A DNA stretch of 64,000 nucleotides, taken from the NCBI GenBank assembly GCA_023422775.1, contig JAFAGM010000059.1:1-64000 (forward strand), in the 5' to 3' direction. Below the pieces are notes generated by a model that did no database searches, was not told the origin of the DNA, and saw only the letters and a list, made by a program, of their open reading frames with translations. Position 1 is the stretch's first letter. Each line of letters begins with the position of its first letter. This document shows, one piece after another, positions 1-8,251 of the stretch. The stretch is from Pseudomonadota bacterium. GTDB taxonomy: Bacteria > Pseudomonadota > Alphaproteobacteria > Rhizobiales > Xanthobacteraceae. Position numbers and translations under genes: made by a program.

Positions 1-1773
1 GTTCAGGATGGTGACGGGGCCGGTGAGCATCGCCTTCATCGGCCTCTTCGTCAGCGACTGCGCGTATCGCCACCACTCGACCGTCATCGGGCTCGGCCGC
101 GACACGTCGCCGAACAGCACCGGCGGGCGGACGTAGCGCGACCCGTAGGATTGCACCCAGCCGTTGGCAGTGAATGCGAAGCCGGCAAGCTGCTCGCCGA
201 AATACTGCACCATGTCGTTGCGTTCGAACTCGCCATGCACGAGCACGTCGAGGCCGATCTCTTCCTGCCAGCGCACCGTGCGGGCCGTCTGTTCCTGCAG
301 GTAGGATTTGTAGGCGTCGTCGGTGAGGGCGCCCCTGGCGTGCGCAGCGCGCGCTTTGCGGACGTCCGCGGTTTGCGGGAACGAGCCGATCGTCGTGGTC
401 GGGAAGGCGGGCAGGTCGAAACGCGCGTGCTGAACGCCGACGCGATCCGCGAATACGCTGGCGCGGCGACGCATTGCATCGTCGATGCCGCCCGTGCGCG
501 CTGCTACCTTCGCGTTGTGAATCCGGGGCGAAGCCTTGCGGGAGGTGGCTGCCTCGTCCGAGGCCTTCAGGCTGGCCGCCGCAGCTTTACGGCCACCGGC
601 CAGCGCCGTTGCGAGGGCCGTCAGTTCCTCGATTTTCTGCACCGAGAACGCCAGCCAGCTCTTGATCTCGGTATCGAGGCCGTCCTCCAGCCCCAGATCG
701 ATCGGGACATGCAGCAGCGAGCATGACGGCGCGATCTGCACGCGATCCTTGCCGAGCTTTGTCACGACGGGCTCGATCCGATCGAGCGTGCGGCTCAGAT
801 CGGTGCGCCAGATGTTGCGGCCGTCGATGACGCCGAGCGACAGCACGCGGTCCTTCGGAATGTCTTCCAGGGTGTCGATCTGGTCCGGCGCACGCACGAG
901 ATCGAGATGCAGCCCTGAGACGGGAAGCGATAGCACGGTGTCGCGATTGCTGCCCAGCCCGCCAAAATAGGTCGCCAGCATGATCTTGAGCTGCGGCACC
1001 GCCTTGGCGATCTCCGAGTAGGCATAGTGCAATGCCTGCTTCCCGACGATATCAAGGTCGAGCACCAGGCAGGGCTCGTCGACCTGCACCCATTCCGCGC
1101 CGCGATAGACCAGTTCGCGAAGGACCTCGATGTAGACAGGCAGCAGCCGGTCGAGCAGCGACAGCGGATTGAATCCGGCGTCCTTGCTCTTGGCGAGCTT
1201 GAGGAACGTGACCGGCCCGACCAGCACAGGCCGGGTCTGGTAACCCAGCGCCAGCGCTTCCTCGTATTCCTCGATCGGCTTGCGCGATGCGAGGACGAAC
1301 TTCTGGTCTTTTTCCAGTTCAGGCACCATGTAGTGGTAATTGGTGTCGAACCACTTCGTCATTTCCTGCGCCGGTACGCCGTGCGCGGCATCGTGGCCGT
1401 TGTGGGCATGGCCGCAGTTCGCCTCGTGCGTTTCGCCCTGCGCGCCGCGGGCCATCGCGAAATAGGTCGCAAGCGATACCGGGCCGCCGTCCCAGCGATA
1501 GACCTTTGGAATGGCGCCCACCATCACCGACGTGTCGAGCACCTGGTCGTAGAACGAGAAGTCGTTCGAAGGGATCACGCTGACACCGAGCTTTTTCTGG
1601 CGGGCCCAGTTGGCCGCGCGGAGGCCTGCGCCGGCTTCGATCAGCGCGGTTTCACTGGTCGCGCCGGACCAGAAGCTTTCCAGTGCGAATTTCAGCTCGC
1701 GGCGCGGGCCGATGCGCGGCGTGCCGAGCGAGGCCACGGGAAGTGCTGAAGTGGAGATGGTGGAAGCAGACAT
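1..1773 (-). CDS. metE: Cobalamin-independent methionine synthase MetE (5-methyltetrahydropteroyltriglutamate--homocysteine methyltransferase), 3' part outside window
   Basis: Transfers a methyl group from methyltetrahydropteroyl-triglutamate to homocysteine without B12, the last step of methionine synthesis. The reading frame is open from an ATG at 1773 to the window edge (591 codons) without a stop. MetE is usually about 750 residues, so the last fifth or so, including most zinc ligands, is missing here. Visible parts are the N-terminal folate-binding barrel (start MSASTISTSALPVASLGTPR) and the beginning of the catalytic barrel (FPTTTIGSFPQT). A cobalamin riboswitch precedes it, so expression should fall when B12 is plentiful and a B12-dependent MetH can work. 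Identification is firm; the truncation is only the window boundary. Confidence 0.96.
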   Translation of the reverse strand, partial: MSASTISTSALPVASLGTPRIGPRRELKFALESFWSGATSETALIEAGAGLRAANWARQKKLGVSVIPSNDFSFYDQVLDTSVMVGAIPKVYRWDGGPVSLATYFAMARGAQGETHEANCGHAHNGHDAAHGVPAQEMTKWFDTNYHYMVPELEKDQKFVLASRKPIEEYEEALALGYQTRPVLVGPVTFLKLAKSKDAGFNPLSLLDRLLPVYIEVLRELVYRGAEWVQVDEPCLVLDLDIVGKQALHYAYSEIAKAVPQLKIMLATYFGGLGSNRDTVLSLPVSGLHLDLVRAPDQIDTLEDIPKDRVLSLGVIDGRNIWRTDLSRTLDRIEPVVTKLGKDRVQIAPSCSLLHVPIDLGLEDGLDTEIKSWLAFSVQKIEELTALATALAGGRKAAAASLKASDEAATSRKASPRIHNAKVAARTGGIDDAMRRRASVFADRVGVQHARFDLPAFPTTTIGSFPQTADVRKARAAHARGALTDDAYKSYLQEQTARTVRWQEEIGLDVLVHGEFERNDMVQYFGEQLAGFAFTANGWVQSYGSRYVRPPVLFGDVSRPSPMTVEWWRYAQSLTKRPMKAMLTGPVTILN

Positions 1774-1894
1774 TGGCTTAACCCCAAAAGTTGGGGGCAA
1801 AGGCTGAAGTGACACGTCTGGATCCCGAACGGCGGGAAGCGCGCGCGGAATCGCAACCGCACCACCGGGACACCCCGCCCGAGGACGTGTATGT

Positions 1895-2070
1895 TGTCGA
1901 GGCAGGTCTCCTGGCTCGCGGGTCAGCGCTACTGTCCGGCCTTCCCGAGACCTTGCGGGCCTCAGTGACTTTGTTGGACAGCGGCTCGCCGCTTACAGTT
2001 GCGGGGGCAGCTCCGGCTTTGGCCCATACGGCCGCACCGGCTTCCCTCTTAGCTTCGGAAAAATGCTTTC
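1895..2070 (-). ncRNA. Cobalamin riboswitch upstream of metE
   Basis: Read on the minus strand, this stretch has the class hallmarks in order: a 5' GAAGCTAAGAGGGAAGCCGG element, the GCTGCCCCCGCAACTGTAAG core, a GGGAAGGCCGG segment, and the terminal B12 box GCCAGGAGACCTGCC (1901-1915). About 120 bases separate the B12 box from the metE start and form the expression platform. Adenosylcobalamin binding in this family normally represses the downstream gene, which suits a B12-independent enzyme. Boundaries are approximate. Confidence 0.95.
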
Positions 2071-2092
2071 CGAAGAACCACGACGGCTCCGG

Positions 2093-2120
2093 TTTATCGA
2101 CAAGTGTGCGCTGCAGTCAA
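2093..2120 (-). promoter_or_regulatory. Candidate sigma-70 promoter for the metE riboswitch leader
   Basis: On the minus strand TTGACT (2120-2115), 16 bases, then GATAAA (2098-2093) resemble -35 and -10 boxes. They sit in the short gap between the prpB stop at 2125 and the aptamer, so metE could be transcribed apart from prpB. Only consensus matching supports this. Confidence 0.4.
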
Positions 2121-2124
2121 CGGA

Positions 2125-3048
2125 TCATTTTCGTTGCGGCATCTCCTGCGGAAGGACGGTCTGAATGATGGAATGATCAAGCGCCTCGTAGTCGTGCAGC
2201 TTGATCGTGTCGTAGAGCTCGGCGCGGGTCTGCATCCGTTCGATCATGTTGTGGGTGCCGCCGTCGCGCGCGATTGCCGCATAGAGCTGCTGCTGCGCCT
2301 TGTTGGCGACCCGCAGCGAGGAAACCGGCCAGATCACCATCGCGTAACCCATCTGCTCGAACTCGGACGCGGTGAAGAACGGGGTCTTGCCGAACTCGGT
2401 CATGTTGGCGAGCAACGGCACGCCGGGCATTCGCTCGGCGAAGGCGCGGAACATGTCAGCCGTATTGAGCGCTTCGGGGAAGATCGCATCGGCACCGGCT
2501 TCCATGTACAGTTTCGCACGGGCGACCGCGCCGTCGAGGCCCTCGCTGGCGGCCGCATCCGTGCGTGCAATGACAACGATATCGCGACGCGCTTTCGCGG
2601 CGGCGGCGACCTTGGCCGCCATGTCGCGCGCATCTGCCAGCTTCTTGTCGTTGAGATGGCCGCATTTCTTGGGCAGGAGCTGATCCTCGAGATGAACGGC
2701 GCCGGCGCCGGCTTCCTCGAAGACGCGAACCATATGCATGACGTTGAGCGCTTCGCCATAGCCGGTGTCGCCGTCGACCAGCAGCGGCAGGCTTGCAGCG
2801 CGGACGATCTGGCGGGTGAAGAATGCGACCTCGTCGACGGTGATGACACCGAGGTCCGGCAGCCCCATCGATGCGGTCATGGCGGCGCCGGACAGGTACA
2901 GGCCCTCGAAGCCCGCTGCCCTGGCCTGCAGCGCCGACATCCCGTTATGGGCACCCGGCAGGCGCAGGATGCCGGGCCGCTGCAGCAGCGCGCGAAAGCG
3001 GCGGCCGGCGCTCTCCCGCGGAAGATCCGATGCGACGAGGTACGGCAT
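2125..3048 (-). CDS. prpB: 2-methylisocitrate lyase PrpB
   Basis: Cleaves 2-methylisocitrate to pyruvate and succinate, the last step of the methylcitrate cycle for propionyl-CoA breakdown. The 307-residue protein belongs to the isocitrate lyase/PEP mutase family. It shows LVDGDTGYGE (metal-binding aspartates), the catalytic loop KKCGHL and ARTDA. A longer in-frame start at 3135 exists, but ATG at 3048 has a good ribosome site (AGGGAGAG) and begins MPYLVASDLPRESAG, as in relatives. The prpC stop lies only 10 bases upstream, so the gene is the distal member of a thioesterase-prpD-prpC-prpB operon. Confidence 0.95.
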   Translation of the reverse strand: MPYLVASDLPRESAGRRFRALLQRPGILRLPGAHNGMSALQARAAGFEGLYLSGAAMTASMGLPDLGVITVDEVAFFTRQIVRAASLPLLVDGDTGYGEALNVMHMVRVFEEAGAGAVHLEDQLLPKKCGHLNDKKLADARDMAAKVAAAAKARRDIVVIARTDAAASEGLDGAVARAKLYMEAGADAIFPEALNTADMFRAFAERMPGVPLLANMTEFGKTPFFTASEFEQMGYAMVIWPVSSLRVANKAQQQLYAAIARDGGTHNMIERMQTRAELYDTIKLHDYEALDHSIIQTVLPQEMPQRK

Positions 3049-3058
3049 GACGCTCTCC

Positions 3059-4231
3059 CTATGCCGCGCACATCGGGGAGGGAGCCTGCTCGCGCGCTTC
3101 GAGCGGGATGAAGGCGCGGTTCTCCGGGCCGACATAATTCGCGGCCGGGCGGATGATCTTGCTGTCGATCCGCTGCTCGATGACGTGGGCGGCCCAGCCG
3201 GAGGTGCGTGAGATGACGAACAGCGGCGTGAACATCGCCGTCGGCACGCCCATCGCGTGGTAGGAGACGGCGCTGAACCAGTCCAGATTGGCGAACATGC
3301 GCTTGGCTTCGGCCATGACAGCTTCGATCCGGCCGGCGATCTCGTACATGCGCATGCTGCCGCTCTCGGCGCTGAGCTGATGCGCGACCTGCTTGATCAC
3401 CTTGTTACGTGGATCGGCGATCGTATAGACAGGATGACCGAAGCCGATCACGACCTCCTTTGCCGCGATCCTGCGGCGGATGTCAGCCTCCGCTTCGTCA
3501 GGATTGGAATAGCGCTTCTGCACTTCGAACGCGACTTCGTTGGCGCCGCCATGCTTGGGCCCGCGCAGCGCGCCGATCGCGCCCGTGACCGCGGAATACA
3601 TGTCGGCGCCGGTGCCGGCGATCGAGCGGGCGGTGAATGTCGAGGCGTTGAATTCGTGCTCGGCATAGAGGTTGAGCGAAGTATGCATCGCGCGTTCATG
3701 GGACGCCGACGGCGGTTTGCCATGCAGCAGGTGCAGGAAGTGTCCGCCGATCGAGCCGTCGTCGGTCTCCACCTCGATGCGGCGGCCGTTATGCGCGTAA
3801 TGATGCCAGTAAAGCAGCATCGAGCCGAGCGAAGCCATCAGGCGGTCGGCGATGTCGCGGGCGCCGGGCGTATTGTGGTCGTGGCTCTCCGGCAGCACGC
3901 AGCCGAGCGCCGAGACGCCGGATCGCATCACGTCCATCGGATGCGCCGCCGCCGGCAATTGTTCGAGCGTGTTCAGCACCGCGCGCGGCAGGCCGCGCAG
4001 CGATTTCAGCCTGGCCTTGTAGTTGGCGAGCTCAGTCCGGGTCGGCAGGCTGCCGTGCACGAGCAGATGCGCGATCTCCTCGAACTCGCAGACGCCTGCG
4101 ACATCGAGGATGTCATAGCCCCGGTAGTGCAGGTCGTTGCCGCTGCGGCCGACGCTGCAGAGCGCGGTGTTGCCGGCGACGACGCCCGAAAGCGCCACGG
4201 ATTTCTTGGGTGCTGGTTTCACGTCAGTCAT
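3059..4231 (-). CDS. prpC: 2-methylcitrate synthase PrpC
   Basis: Condenses propionyl-CoA with oxaloacetate to 2-methylcitrate. The 390-residue protein is of the citrate synthase family, with GGANEVAFEV, the catalytic-His region GFGHPVYTIADPR and the C-terminal FVISRTSGWAAHVIEQ segment. The ATG at 4231 follows a strong GGAGGA and starts MTDVKPAPKK; the upstream in-frame ATG at 4249 overlaps the prpD end and is less likely. It lies 10 bases after prpD and 10 before prpB, so the three are almost certainly co-transcribed. Location in the operon separates it from housekeeping GltA. Confidence 0.95.
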   Translation of the reverse strand: MTDVKPAPKKSVALSGVVAGNTALCSVGRSGNDLHYRGYDILDVAGVCEFEEIAHLLVHGSLPTRTELANYKARLKSLRGLPRAVLNTLEQLPAAAHPMDVMRSGVSALGCVLPESHDHNTPGARDIADRLMASLGSMLLYWHHYAHNGRRIEVETDDGSIGGHFLHLLHGKPPSASHERAMHTSLNLYAEHEFNASTFTARSIAGTGADMYSAVTGAIGALRGPKHGGANEVAFEVQKRYSNPDEAEADIRRRIAAKEVVIGFGHPVYTIADPRNKVIKQVAHQLSAESGSMRMYEIAGRIEAVMAEAKRMFANLDWFSAVSYHAMGVPTAMFTPLFVISRTSGWAAHVIEQRIDSKIIRPAANYVGPENRAFIPLEAREQAPSPMCAA

Positions 4232-4241
4232 CTGTTCCTCC

Positions 4242-5792
4242 CTAAGCACGTACCGCGCGTTGCTGCGAGTTTGGCGTTTCAGCCGGCCAATCGAAAATGC
4301 CGTGCGGGGCAGCGGCGCCGAGCCGCGACGGATCGACGGAAAATGTCAGCTCGGAAAGCTGGCCGGCCCGAAGTGACGGCAGCCGCTCGACGGCGGCGAT
4401 GAAGCGGTCCTGCTCGGCAGGCGCAATCACGCCTTCAGCCAGCGTCCGGAATTTCCCGACGTAGTCCGGCCGTCTGAAGGGGCGGGCGCCGAGCGGGTGC
4501 GCGTCGGCGACCGCGATCTCGTCGCTGATGGTCGATCCGCCCTTGAGCGTGACGACGACGCGGCCGCCAAAGGCCTTCTCGCGCGGATCGTGGCTGTGAT
4601 AGCGCCGCGTCCATTCGGGGTCTTCGACCGTCGAAATCTTGCGCCAGAGCGCGATCGTCCCGGGGCGGCCCGCGCGTTCGGGCGCGTAGGATTTCTCGTG
4701 GTGCCAGCCGCTGTCCTCGAGCGCGACGGCGAAGATGTACATGATGGAGTGATCCAGCGTCTCGCGGCTCGCTTTCGGGTCCATCTTCTGCGGATCGTTG
4801 GCGCCGGTGCCGATCACGAAATGGGTGTGATGGCTGGTGTGGATGACGATGCTTTCGACGCTCGCAAGGTTGCCGATCTTCGGCCCCAGCCGGCGGGCGA
4901 GGTCGATCAGCGCCTGGCTCTGATATTCGGCCGAATGTTCCTTGGTATATGTATCGAGGATCGCGCGCTTGGGTTCGCCCTTCTCGGGCAGCGGTACGAC
5001 ATATTCCGCCTTGGGGCCGCCGAGCAGCCAGGCGATGAAGCCGTCCTCGCCCTCATAGGCCGGTGACGGCGCGCCTTCGCCGCGCATGACGCGGTCCACC
5101 GCCTCGATCGCCATCTTGCTCGCGAATGCCGGCGCATAAGCCTTCCAGCTCGAAATCTCGCCCTTGCGCGATTGCCGCGTGGTGGTAGTGACATGAAGCG
5201 CCTGCTGCACCGCCTGATAGATTGTCTCGGTGGATAGCCCAAGCAGCGCGCCGATGCCGGCCGCAGCCGAGGGACCGAGATGGGCGATGTGATCGATCTT
5301 GTGCTCATGCAGGCAGATGCCCTTCACCAGATCGACCTGGATCTCATAGGCCGCCGCCAGCCCGCGCAGCAGATCCTCGCCTGAGGATCCGCAATGCTGC
5401 GCTACCGCCAGCACCGGCGGGATGTTGTCGCCGGGATGGGAATAGTCCGCGGCCAGGAACGTATCGTGGAAATCGAGTTCGCGGACCGCGACGCCGTTGG
5501 CCCATGCCGCCCATTCCGGCTGAAAACGCTGGCTGCCGGGCAAGCCGAAGATCGTTGCACCTTGAGCCTGCGGATGCGCTGCCGCCTGTGCTCGCGCCGA
5601 GACGACCGGATGCCGTGCGACCGAAGCGGCAGCGACGGCGGCGTTGTCGATGATGCGGTTGCCGATCATCTCGGCCACCTCGTCCTCGATGCGTACCCGA
5701 TCTGCGGCCACGGCCGCGATCTTCCAGGCGAGCTGATCGGCGCGATCGAGCCGTTGGGCGGATTTGTAGGTGCGGACCTTGTGATGCTTCAC
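4242..5792 (-). CDS. prpD: 2-methylcitrate dehydratase PrpD (MmgE/PrpD family)
   Basis: Dehydrates 2-methylcitrate to 2-methylaconitate without an iron-sulfur cluster. The 516-residue protein is of normal family length, with the conserved RELDFHDTFLAADYSHPGDN region near residue 105 and KGEISSWKAYAP near 215. The start codon is GTG at 5792. It overlaps the stop of the upstream thioesterase gene by four bases (GTGA), which points to translational coupling. With prpC and prpB this gives a full cycle apart from a hydratase, for which aconitase can serve. Confidence 0.94.
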   Translation of the reverse strand: MKHHKVRTYKSAQRLDRADQLAWKIAAVAADRVRIEDEVAEMIGNRIIDNAAVAAASVARHPVVSARAQAAAHPQAQGATIFGLPGSQRFQPEWAAWANGVAVRELDFHDTFLAADYSHPGDNIPPVLAVAQHCGSSGEDLLRGLAAAYEIQVDLVKGICLHEHKIDHIAHLGPSAAAGIGALLGLSTETIYQAVQQALHVTTTTRQSRKGEISSWKAYAPAFASKMAIEAVDRVMRGEGAPSPAYEGEDGFIAWLLGGPKAEYVVPLPEKGEPKRAILDTYTKEHSAEYQSQALIDLARRLGPKIGNLASVESIVIHTSHHTHFVIGTGANDPQKMDPKASRETLDHSIMYIFAVALEDSGWHHEKSYAPERAGRPGTIALWRKISTVEDPEWTRRYHSHDPREKAFGGRVVVTLKGGSTISDEIAVADAHPLGARPFRRPDYVGKFRTLAEGVIAPAEQDRFIAAVERLPSLRAGQLSELTFSVDPSRLGAAAPHGIFDWPAETPNSQQRAVRA

Positions 5793-6202
5793 GTAACGGC
5801 TTCCTCTTGAACGTCGTTGCTGTGTCGGGAAACGCAGATCGGGGTCGGGCGGCCGTTGGCGTCGACGGCGACCATTTCAAACGTGCCGCGCACGGCTGCG
5901 CGGCGTTGTCCACTGAGGGCGTCTTCATGCACGAGGTCGACGGCCACCGTCATTGATGAGCGGCCGACGCGTGCGATGCTGGCGACGCATTCGATCAGGT
6001 CGCCGACGCGGACCGGCTCGTTGAACGCAATGCTGCCCGTGGATGCCATCACCATATGCTGGCGTGCGTGGCGCGTGGCCGCGATGAACGCCGCCTTGCC
6101 CATCAGGTGCAGCGCATGGCCGCCGAACAGCGTGCCGTAATGATTGGCGCGGTCGGGAAACACCACGTCGGTAAGACTGATCTTTGTGGCGTCTGGACGC
6201 AT
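5789..6202 (-). CDS. Acyl-CoA thioesterase, hotdog fold (YciA/BFIT type)
   Basis: Probable acyl-CoA thioester hydrolase of 137 residues. The hotdog signature is clear: TDVVFPDRANHYGTLFGGHALHLMGKAAFIAA, then FNEPVRVGDLIECVASIARVGRSSM. The chosen ATG at 6202 gives MRPDATKISLTDV; a longer start at 6244 would run into the regulatory region. It is first in the prp operon and overlaps prpD by four bases, so it may recycle CoA from propionyl-CoA or other short acyl-CoAs when these build up. That role is inferred from context. Confidence 0.85.
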   Translation of the reverse strand: MRPDATKISLTDVVFPDRANHYGTLFGGHALHLMGKAAFIAATRHARQHMVMASTGSIAFNEPVRVGDLIECVASIARVGRSSMTVAVDLVHEDALSGQRRAAVRGTFEMVAVDANGRPTPICVSRHSNDVQEEAVT

Positions 6203-6236
6203 TGCGAACTCCGGACGGCTTGAATTTCCGTCATGG

Positions 6237-6327
6237 GTTCGCAAATATCCGCAACTGAAATCGCTTTAAAACGACTGATAAAGCGTAATCTTGCGAAGAT
6301 TTTTCGCGCATTTGCAAAGTCTGCAAA
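6237..6327. promoter_or_regulatory. Divergent control region with TTTGCAAA-type operators between the prp operon and its regulator
   Basis: TTTGCAAAG at 6311-6319 is followed about ten bases on by CTGCAAAG (6321-6328), and a related pair TTCGCAAATATCCGCAA lies at 6237-6253. TTTGCAAA half-sites of this kind are known binding motifs of RamB and PrpR, the actinobacterial relatives of the regulator encoded at 6340. The sites lie within 30 bases of the regulator start and about 35 bases from the thioesterase start, so one protein could control both directions. Confidence 0.55.
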
Positions 6328-6339
6328 GTCGAGGGCGAG

Positions 6340-7761
6340 ATGAAAAAGGCGTTCATGGGACTGCGGCTGAAGCGCCTGCGCGAAGAACAGCACCTGACCC
6401 AGGCTGCGCTGGCGCAACGGCTCGGGATTTCGCTGAGCTATCTCAACCAGCTCGAAAACAACCAGCGGCCACTGACAGTGCAAGTGCTGCTGGCGCTCAA
6501 CACCGCGTTCGGGCTCGACCTGCAGGTTTTCTCCGACGATGACGAGGCGCGGCTGATCTCGGATTTGCGCGAAGCGCTGTCGGACGCGGCCTTCGGTGAA
6601 ACCATCGCCGCCGTCGAGCTTCGCGAACTGGCCATCAACATGCCGGCGGTAGGGCGGGCGCTGGTGACGATCCATCGAAGATATCGCCAGTCGATCGAGC
6701 AGGCCGGATTGCTGGCGGCGAGGTTGGGCGAGGACCGGCAATCGGATGTGCCGGCGCTGCCGTCGACGCCGTTCGAGGAAGTGCGCGACTTCTTCTATCT
6801 CCGTCACAACTACATCGCCGAACTCGACGAAGCCGCCGAAGCCCTCGCGCAGGCGATGGACTTTCCCATCGGACGGATGGACACCGCGCTCGCGGCCTAT
6901 CTGGCAGACCGTCACGGCGTCAAGCTGGTTCTCGATACGATCGATGACCTGCCGTCGGGCAATGAACGGAAATTCGATTCGCGAACCAATACGCTCTATC
7001 TGGTACCCGGCCTGCGGCCGGGCCAGCGCGCCTTCCAGTTGGGAACGCAGATCGCGATGCTGGCGTTCGATCGGGAATTGAGTAGCTTGGTCGATGGCGC
7101 CGGATTTACCAGCCCCGAAGCGCGCGGGCTTGCGCGCATCGGGCTTGCGAATTATTTCGCCGGCGCGCTGATCATGCCATATGGACGTCTGCTGGCGGCA
7201 GCCGAAACGCACGGCTACGACATCGAACTGCTGGGATACGAGTTCGGTGTCGGCTTCGAGACGGTCTGTCACCGGCTCAGCACACTGCAGCGCCAGGGCG
7301 CGCGCGGCGTGCCGTTCTTCTTCATCCGGGTCGACCGCGCCGGAAATATCTCGAAGCGGCAATCGGCGACCGATTTTCACTTCTCGCGGGTCGGCGGCAC
7401 CTGTCCGCTGTGGAACGTCTACGAAGCGTTTGCGAGCCCCGGACGTATCCTGACGCAGCTTGCGCGCATGCCGGACGAGCGAACCTATCTCTGGATCGCC
7501 CGGACGGTGTCGCATGCGCGGGGCAAATACGGCGCGCCGACCAAGACGTTCGCGATCGCGCTTGGCTGCGACGTGCGGCATGCCGAGCGCGTGGTGTATT
7601 CGCAAGGCATCAACCTCAAGACCTCGAATGCGACGCCGATCGGGATGGGTTGCAAGGTCTGCGAGCGTCCGGATTGCGCCCAGCGCGCCTTTCCCCCGAT
7701 CGGCCGGGCGCTGCGAATCGACGAGACGCGATCCCGCTTTGCGCCCTACGCCACGACGTGA
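6340..7761 (+). CDS. Short-chain acyl-CoA-responsive transcriptional regulator (ScfR/RamB/PrpR type)
   Basis: A 473-residue regulator with an N-terminal XRE helix-turn-helix (about residues 8-62: LREEQHLTQAALAQRLGISLSYLNQLENNQRPL), an IrrE/DUF955-like middle part and a large C-terminal domain. Four cysteines, C355, C438, C441 and C446, the last three in GCKVCERPDC, could bind a metal or iron-sulfur cluster. Mycobacterial homologues (RamB, PrpR) control isocitrate lyase or methylcitrate cycle genes and sense short-chain acyl-CoA. It is transcribed divergently from the thioesterase-prpDCB operon and is very likely its regulator, acting through the TTTGCAAA sites. Whether it activates or represses cannot be seen. 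Confidence 0.88.
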   Translation: MKKAFMGLRLKRLREEQHLTQAALAQRLGISLSYLNQLENNQRPLTVQVLLALNTAFGLDLQVFSDDDEARLISDLREALSDAAFGETIAAVELRELAINMPAVGRALVTIHRRYRQSIEQAGLLAARLGEDRQSDVPALPSTPFEEVRDFFYLRHNYIAELDEAAEALAQAMDFPIGRMDTALAAYLADRHGVKLVLDTIDDLPSGNERKFDSRTNTLYLVPGLRPGQRAFQLGTQIAMLAFDRELSSLVDGAGFTSPEARGLARIGLANYFAGALIMPYGRLLAAAETHGYDIELLGYEFGVGFETVCHRLSTLQRQGARGVPFFFIRVDRAGNISKRQSATDFHFSRVGGTCPLWNVYEAFASPGRILTQLARMPDERTYLWIARTVSHARGKYGAPTKTFAIALGCDVRHAERVVYSQGINLKTSNATPIGMGCKVCERPDCAQRAFPPIGRALRIDETRSRFAPYATT

Positions 7762-7892
7762 CCGGCTGTGGTCGCCCGGGATAGCGGGGAAAACCACTTT
7801 CAGGCGGCGCCCGAATCTGGTCCTGCTGCGCCCGCGCCGGCCGGCTTTGCAAAAATCTTTTGAAATTGCGCGCAAAGGTCTCACAGACCCCA

Positions 7893-7922
7893 TTGACACC
7901 TTCCCGCGAATAGCACCACATA
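7893..7922 (+). promoter_or_regulatory. Candidate promoter for the nrdAB riboswitch leader
   Basis: A perfect TTGACA at 7893-7898 stands about 18 bases before CACATA (7917-7922), a weak -10 box, and some 30 bases before the riboswitch aptamer. An inverted repeat ATGGAC/GTCCAT (7922-7939) follows. Only the -35 box is convincing. Confidence 0.35.
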
Positions 7923-7951
7923 TGGACGTCACGGTCCATCAAATCACAATA

Positions 7952-8125
7952 TTTGGTGGCTAAGAGGGAAGTCGGTGTATCGCGACTGTTGTCGCGAGAT
8001 TCCGGCGCTGCCCCCGCAACTGTAAGCAGTGAGTTGCTCCCGATTGTTTAAGTCACTGATGCGGTCACGCATTGGGAAGGCCGGGTGCGACGACGACCTG
8101 CAAGCCAGGAGACCTGCCGCGACAC
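7952..8125 (+). ncRNA. Cobalamin riboswitch upstream of nrdA
   Basis: The conserved elements run in order: GGCTAAGAGGGAAGTCGGTG at the 5' side, GCTGCCCCCGCAACTGTAAG, then TCACTGATGCG and TTGGGAAGGCCGGGTGCGACGA, and the B12 box GCCAGGAGACCTGCC at 8104-8118. About 125 bases of GC-rich expression platform separate it from the nrdA ATG at 8252. B12 should turn down this B12-independent reductase. A B12 riboswitch ahead of class Ia nrdAB is known from Streptomyces. Confidence 0.95.
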
Positions 8126-8251
8126 CAAAAAACGTCCACGGGCGGGGTGTCCGGCGGTCGCTTGCAGATCCATGCGTGGTGCTTGCCGCCCGCGCATTCG
8201 ATGCAGCGTCCCTCCTGACATCCAGCTCCAACAACATTTCGGGGTCTGTCG

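Noticed and set aside
6103..7932. 609-codon minus-strand frame opposite the prp regulator
   Set aside because: It would cross the operator region and both neighbouring genes and has no domain.
7945..7958. NrdR box (CACAATATTTGGTG) before nrdA
   Set aside because: Only partly palindromic, a single copy, and it overlaps the riboswitch 5' side; not strong enough to list as a feature.
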